This document shows, piece after piece, positions 58,805 to 64,000 of a stretch of 64,000 nt of DNA (the first letter of the stretch is position 1; every line of letters begins with the position of its first letter). Origin of the DNA: Clytia hemisphaerica (Eukaryota; Cnidaria; Hydrozoa; Leptothecata; Clytiidae); NCBI GenBank assembly GCA_902728285.1, contig CACVBU010000572.1, forward strand, positions 272,770-336,769. The letters run 5' to 3'. Under the pieces are notes generated by a model. That model was given only the letters and a program-made list of their open reading frames with translations. It searched no databases and was not told the DNA's origin. The position numbers and the translations under genes were made by a program.

Positions 58805-61800
58805 GATAACATTCCCAAGTTTCATTTCCATCAAAAATGGTCGCTCTCCATCGCAGTGTTCGAGCTGTAAAAATCGCAGACTGACGAATTAGGGATTCGC
58901 GATATCGCCACCGAGTGAACAACTCGGACTTGTGTGGAGTAGAGCAGACTTTTGTTGAACTTTTAAATATTGGAATACGTTTAGGAATATTATAAGATCT
59001 CATTTCCACCAAAAATAGTCGCTCTCCATCGCAGTGTTCGAGCTGTAAAAATCGCAGACTGACGAATTAGGGATTCACAATATCGCCACCGAGTGAACAA
59101 CTCGGACTTATGTGGAGGAGAACAGACTTCTGTTGAACTTTTAAATATTGGAATACGGTTAGGAATATTATGAGGTCTCATTTCCACCAAAAATAGTCGC
59201 TCTCCATCGCAGTGTTCGAGCTGTAAAAATCGCAGACTGACGAATTAGGGATTCGTGATATCGCCACCGAGTGAACAACTCGGCCTTGTGTGGAGGAGAG
59301 CAGACTTCTGTTGAACTTTTAAATATTAGAATACGTTTAGGAATATTATAAGGTCTCATTTCCACCAAAAATAGTCGCTCTCCATCGCAGTGTTCGAGCT
59401 GTAAAAATCGCAGACTGACGAATTAGGGATTCAAAATATCGCCACCGAGTGAACAACTCGGACTTGTGAAGAGGAGAGCAGACTTCTGTTGAACTTTAAA
59501 ATATTGGAATACGGTTAGGAATATTACAAGGTCTCATTTCCACCAAAAATAGTCGCTCTCCATCGCAGTGTTCGAGCTGTAAAAATCGCAGACTGACGAA
59601 TTAGGGATTCGCAATATCGCTACCGAGTGAACAACTCGGCCTTTTGTGGAGGAGAGCAGACTTTTGTTGAACTTTTAAATATTGGAATACGGTTAGGAAT
59701 ATTGTAAGGTCTCATTTCAACCAAAAATAGTCGCTCTCCATCGCAGTGTTCAAGCTGTAAAAATCGCAGACTGACGAATTAGGGATTCACAATATCGCCA
59801 CCGAATGAACAACTCGGACTTGTGTGGAGGAGAGCAGACTTCTGTTGAACTTTAAAATATTGGAATACGGTTAGGAATATTATAAGGTCTCATTTCAACC
59901 AAAAATAGTCGCTCTCCATCGCAGTGTTCGAGCTGTAAAAATCGCAGACTGACGAATTAGGGATTCACAATATCGCCACCGAGTGAACAACTCGGACTTA
60001 TGTGGAGGAGAACAGACTTCTGTTGAACTTTTAAATATTGGAATACGGTTGGGAATATTATAAGGTCTCATTTCCACCAAAAATAGTCGCTCTCCATCGC
60101 AGTGTTCGAGCTGTAAAAATCGCAGACTGACGAATTAGGGATTCGTGATATCGCCACCGAGTGAACAACTCGGCCTTGTGTGGAGGAGAGCAGACTTCTG
60201 TTGAACTTTTAAATATTGGAATACGTTTAGGAATATTATAAGGTCTCATTTCCACCAAAAATAGTCGCTCTCCATCGCAGTGTTCGAGCTGTAAAAATCG
60301 CAGACTGACGAATTAGGGATTCACAATATCGCCACCGAGTGAACAACTCGGACTTGTGAAGAGGAGAGCAGACTTCTGTTGAACTTTTAAATATTGGAAT
60401 ACGGTTAGGATCATTCTAAGGTCTTATTTCCACAAAAAATGATTGCTCTCCATCGCAGTGTTCGAGCTGTAAAAATGGCAGACTGACGAATTAGGGATTC
60501 GCAAAATCGTCACCGAGTGAACAACTCGGCCTTGTGTGGAGAAGAGCAGACTTCTGTTGAACTTTTAAATATTGGAATACGGTTAGGATTATTCTAAGGT
60601 CTCATTTCCACCAAAAATGGTTGCTCTCCATCGCAATGTTCGAGCTGTAAAAATGGCAGACTGACGAATTAGGGATTCGCAAAATCGTCACCGAGTGAAC
60701 AACTCGGCCTTGTGTGGAGAAGAGCAGACTTCTGTTGAACTTTTAAATATTTGAATACGGTTAGGATTATTCTAAGGTCTCATTTCCTTCAAAAATGATT
60801 GCTCTCCATCGCAGCGTTCGAGCTGTAAAAATGGCAGACTGACGAATTAGGGATTCGCAAAATCGTCACCGAGTGAACAACTCGGCCTTGTGTGGAAGAG
60901 AGCAGACTTCTGTTGAACTTTTAAATATTGGAATACGGTTAGGATTATTCTAAGGTCTCATTTCCACCAACAATGGTTGCTCTCCATTGCAGTGTTCGAG
61001 CTGTAAAAATGGCAGACTGACGAATTAGGGATTCGCAAAATCGTCACCGAGTGAACAACTCGGCCTTGTGTGGAAAAGAGCAGACTTCTGTTGAACTTTT
61101 AAATATTGGAATACGGTTAGGATTATTCTAAGGTCTCATTTCCACCAACAATGGTTGCTCTCCATTGCAGTGTTCGAGCTGTAAAAATGGCAGACTGACG
61201 AAATAGGGATTCGCGAAATCGTTACCGAGTGAACAACTCGGCCTTGTGTGGAGGAAAGCAGACTTCTGTTGAACTTTTAAATATTGGAATACGGTTAAGA
61301 TTATTCTAAGGTCTCATTTCCACCAAAAATGGTTGCTCTCCATTGCAGTGTTCGAGCTGTAAAAATGGCAGACTGACCAATTAGGGATTCGGGAAATCGG
61401 CACCGAGTGAACAACTCGGCCTTGTGTGGAGGAGAGCAGACTTCTGTTGAACTTTTAAATATTGGAATACGGTTAGGATTATTCTAAGGTCTCATTTCCA
61501 CCAAAAATGGTTGCTCTCCATTGCAGTGTTCGAGCTGTAAAAATGGCAGACTGACGAATTAGGGATTTGCAAAATCGTCACCGAGTGAACATCTCGGCCT
61601 TGTGTGGAGGAGAGCAGACTTCTGTTGAACTTTTAAATATTGGAATACGGTTAGGATTATTCTAAGGTCTCATTTCCACCAAAAATGGCTGCTCTCCATC
61701 ACAGTGTTCGAGCTGTAAAAATGGCAGACTGACGAATTAGGGATTCGCGAAATCGTCACCGAGTGAACAACTCGGCCTTGTGTGGAGGAGAGCAGACTTC

Positions 61801-64000
61801 TGTTGAACTTTTAAATATTGGAATACGGTTAGGATTATTCTAAGGTCTCATTTGCCACCAAAAATTGTTGCTCTCCATCGCAGGGTTCGAGCTGTAAAAA
61901 TGGCAGACTGACGAAATAGGGATTGGCGAAATCGTTACCGAGTGAACAACTCGGCCTTGTGTGGAGGAAAGTAGACTTCTGTTGAACTTTTAAATATTGG
62001 AATACGGTTAGGATCATTCTAAGGTCTTATTTCCACAAAAAATGATTGCTCTCCATCGCAGTGTTCGAGCTGTAAAAATGGCAGACTGACGATTTAGGGA
62101 TTCGCAAAATCGTCACCGAGTGAACAACTCGGCCTTGTGTTGAGAAGAGCAGACTTCTGTTGAACTTTTAAATATTTGAATACGGTTAGGATTATTCTAA
62201 GGTCTCATTTCCACCAAAAATGATTGCTCTCCATCGCAGCGTTCGAGCTGTAAAAATGGCAGACTGACGAATTAGGGATTCGCAAAATCGTCACCGAGTG
62301 AACAACTCGGCCTTGTGTGGAAGAGAGCAGACTTCTGTTGAACTTTTAAATATTGGAATATGGTTAGGATTATTCTAAGGTCTCATTTCCACCAACAATG
62401 GTTGCTCTCCATTGCAGTGTTCGAGCTGTAAAAATGGCAGACTGACGAATTAGGGATTCACAATATCGCCACCGAGTGAACAACTCGGACTTGTGAAGAG
62501 GAGAGCAGACTTCTGTTGAACTTTAAAATATTGGAATACGGTTAGGAATATTACAAGGTCTCATTTCCACCAAAAATAGTCGCTCTCCATCGCAGTGTTC
62601 GAGCTGTAAAAATCGCAGACTGACGAATTAGGGATTCGCGATATCGCTACCAAGTGAACAACTCGGCCTTGTGTGGAGGAGAGCAGACTTCTGTTGAACT
62701 TTTAAATATTGGAATACGGTTAGGATCATTCTAAGGTCTTATTTCCACAAAAAATGATTGCTCTCCATCGCAGTGTTCGAGCTGTAAAAATGGCAGACTG
62801 ACGAATTAGGGATTCGCAAAATCGTCACCGAGTGAACAACTCGGCCTTGTGTGGAGAAGAGCAGACTTCTGTTGAACTTTTAAATATTGGAATACGGTTA
62901 GGATTATTCTAAGGTCTCATTTCCACCAAAAATGGTTGCTCTCCATCGCAATGTTCGAGCTGTAAAAATGGCAGACTGACGAATTAGGGATTCGCAAAAT
63001 CGTCACCGAGTGAACAACTCGGCCTTGTGTGGAGAAGAGCAGACTTCTGTTGAACTTTTAAATATTTGAATACGGTTAGGATTATTCTAAGGTCTCATTT
63101 CCTTCAAAAATGATTGCTCTCCATCGCAGCGTTCGAGCTGTAAAAATGGCAGACTGACGAATTAGGGATTCGCAAAATCGTCACCGAGTGAACAACTCGG
63201 CCTTGTGTGGAAGAGAGCAGACTTCTGTTGAACTTTTAAATATTGGAATACGGTTAGGATTATTCTAAGGTCTCATTTCCACCAACAATGGTTGCTCTCC
63301 ATTGCAGTGTTCGAGCTGTAAAAATGGCAGACTGACGAATTAGGGATTCGCAAAATCGTCACCGAGTGAACAACTCGGCCTTGTGTGGAAGAGAGCAGAC
63401 TTCTGTTGAACTTTTAAATATTGGAATACGGTTAGGATTATTCTAAGGTCTCATTTCCACCAACAATGGTTGCTCTCCATTGCAGTGTTCGAGCTGTAAA
63501 AATGGCAGACTGACGAAATAGGGATTCTCGAAATCGTTACCGAGTGAACAACTCGGCCTTGTGTGGAGGAAAGCAGACTTCTGTTGAACTTTTAAATATT
63601 GGAATACGGTTAAGATTATTCTAAGGTCTCATTTCCACCAAAAATGGTTGCTCTCCATTGCAGTGTTCGAGCTGTAAAAATGGCAGACTGACCAATTAGG
63701 GATTCGGGAAATCGGCACCGAGTGAACAACTCGGCCTTGTGTGGAGGAGAGCAGACTTCTGTTGAACTTTTAAATATTGGAATACGGTTAGGATTATTCT
63801 AAGGTCTCATTTCCACCAAAAATGGTTGCTCTCCATTGCAGTGTTCGAGCTGTAAAAATGGCAGACTGACGAATTAGGGATTTGCAAAATCGTCACCGAG
63901 TGAACATCTCGGCCTTGTGTGGAGGAGAGCAGACTTCTGTTGAACTTTTAAATATTGGAATACGGTTAGGATTATTCTAAGGTCTCATTTCCACCAAAAA
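58805..64000. repeat. 178-bp tandem satellite with higher-order structure
   Basis: The landmark CGAGCTG recurs at 58861, 59039, 59217, 59395, 59573, 59751 (as CAAGCTG), 59929, 60107, 60285, 60463, 60641, 60819 and so on to 63846: 29 copies at 178-bp spacing, with one extra base near 61854. Two variants are visible: A (AATAGTCGCTCTCC, AAAATCGCAGACTG, GGAATATTATAAGG) dominates to about 60.4 kb, and B (AATGGTTGCTCTCC, AAAATGGCAGACTG, GGATTATTCTAAGG) after it. Each unit has the hairpin CCGAGT-GAACA-ACTCGG, and most have the palindrome CGAAT-TAGGG-ATTCG. The minus-strand ORFs of about 60-66 codons repeat with the unit and are not genes. The array continues beyond the window. Confidence 0.97.

Noticed and set aside
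58737-62017. Repeated minus-strand ORFs of 60-91 codons (MVEMRPYNIP...)
   Set aside because: They recur with the 178-bp satellite, which is not a multiple of three, and have no splice or start context; shadows of the array.

Overview
This is a eukaryotic, AT-rich, intron-rich animal window. All multi-exon genes use GT..AG introns, and satellite DNA, foldback elements and retroelement remnants are abundant. The gene content (two ERG-type K+ channel genes without a visible eag/PAS exon, a class V aminotransferase fused to a TtcA-like tRNA thiolase, and a helicase transposon and reverse transcriptase of kinds I associate with cnidarian genomes) suggests a cnidarian or another early-branching marine invertebrate. 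I cannot name the species from sequence alone.

Layout. 1-6.6 kb: mostly non-coding and repeat-derived. 6.67-11.6 kb (+): ERG-like channel 1, seven exons seen. 11.6-20.9 kb: foldback repeats, a 265-bp element with a 7-bp target-site duplication, uncertain ORFs and a probable first coding exon for the next gene at 16.54 kb. 20.96-26.16 kb (+): ERG-like channel 2, a diverged tandem duplicate; one intron holds a 1.17-kb foldback element with a 9-bp target-site duplication. 26.49-52.92 kb (-): one 24-exon gene, converging on channel 2 with only about 325 bp between them. My splice model stays in frame throughout and gives 1026 residues: an N-terminal PLP-dependent class V aminotransferase/cysteine-desulfurase-like half and a C-terminal PP-loop TtcA-like half.

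The introns of this fusion gene hold much of the unusual material. Intron 12 has a 285-bp near-perfect inverted repeat around a 394-bp core with TATA boxes and heat-shock elements facing both ways, which looks like a divergent heat-shock promoter with duplicated leader exons. Intron 9 (about 9.6 kb) holds a decayed DNA transposon with a zinc-knuckle protein, a RecQ-like helicase broken by a stop codon, and a nested reverse transcriptase. Intron 6 holds an intronless multi-pass membrane protein gene on the opposite strand. Intron 2 holds a TTAA-flanked Kolobok-like element.

53.8-55.4 kb (-): a compact three-exon gene for an unrecognised 80-residue protein. 55.4-58.7 kb: non-coding and repeat-derived. 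58.8-64.0 kb: a 178-bp tandem satellite with 29 repeat landmarks, a 13-unit higher-order repeat and a TTAGGG-containing palindrome in most units; it runs off the window edge.

Functional reading: the two channels are membrane K+ channels that probably tune repolarisation. The fusion protein could release sulfur from cysteine and pass it to a tRNA thiolation site in the same chain, and the internal promoter suggests stress control of its C-terminal half. Both functional statements are inferences from families and context.
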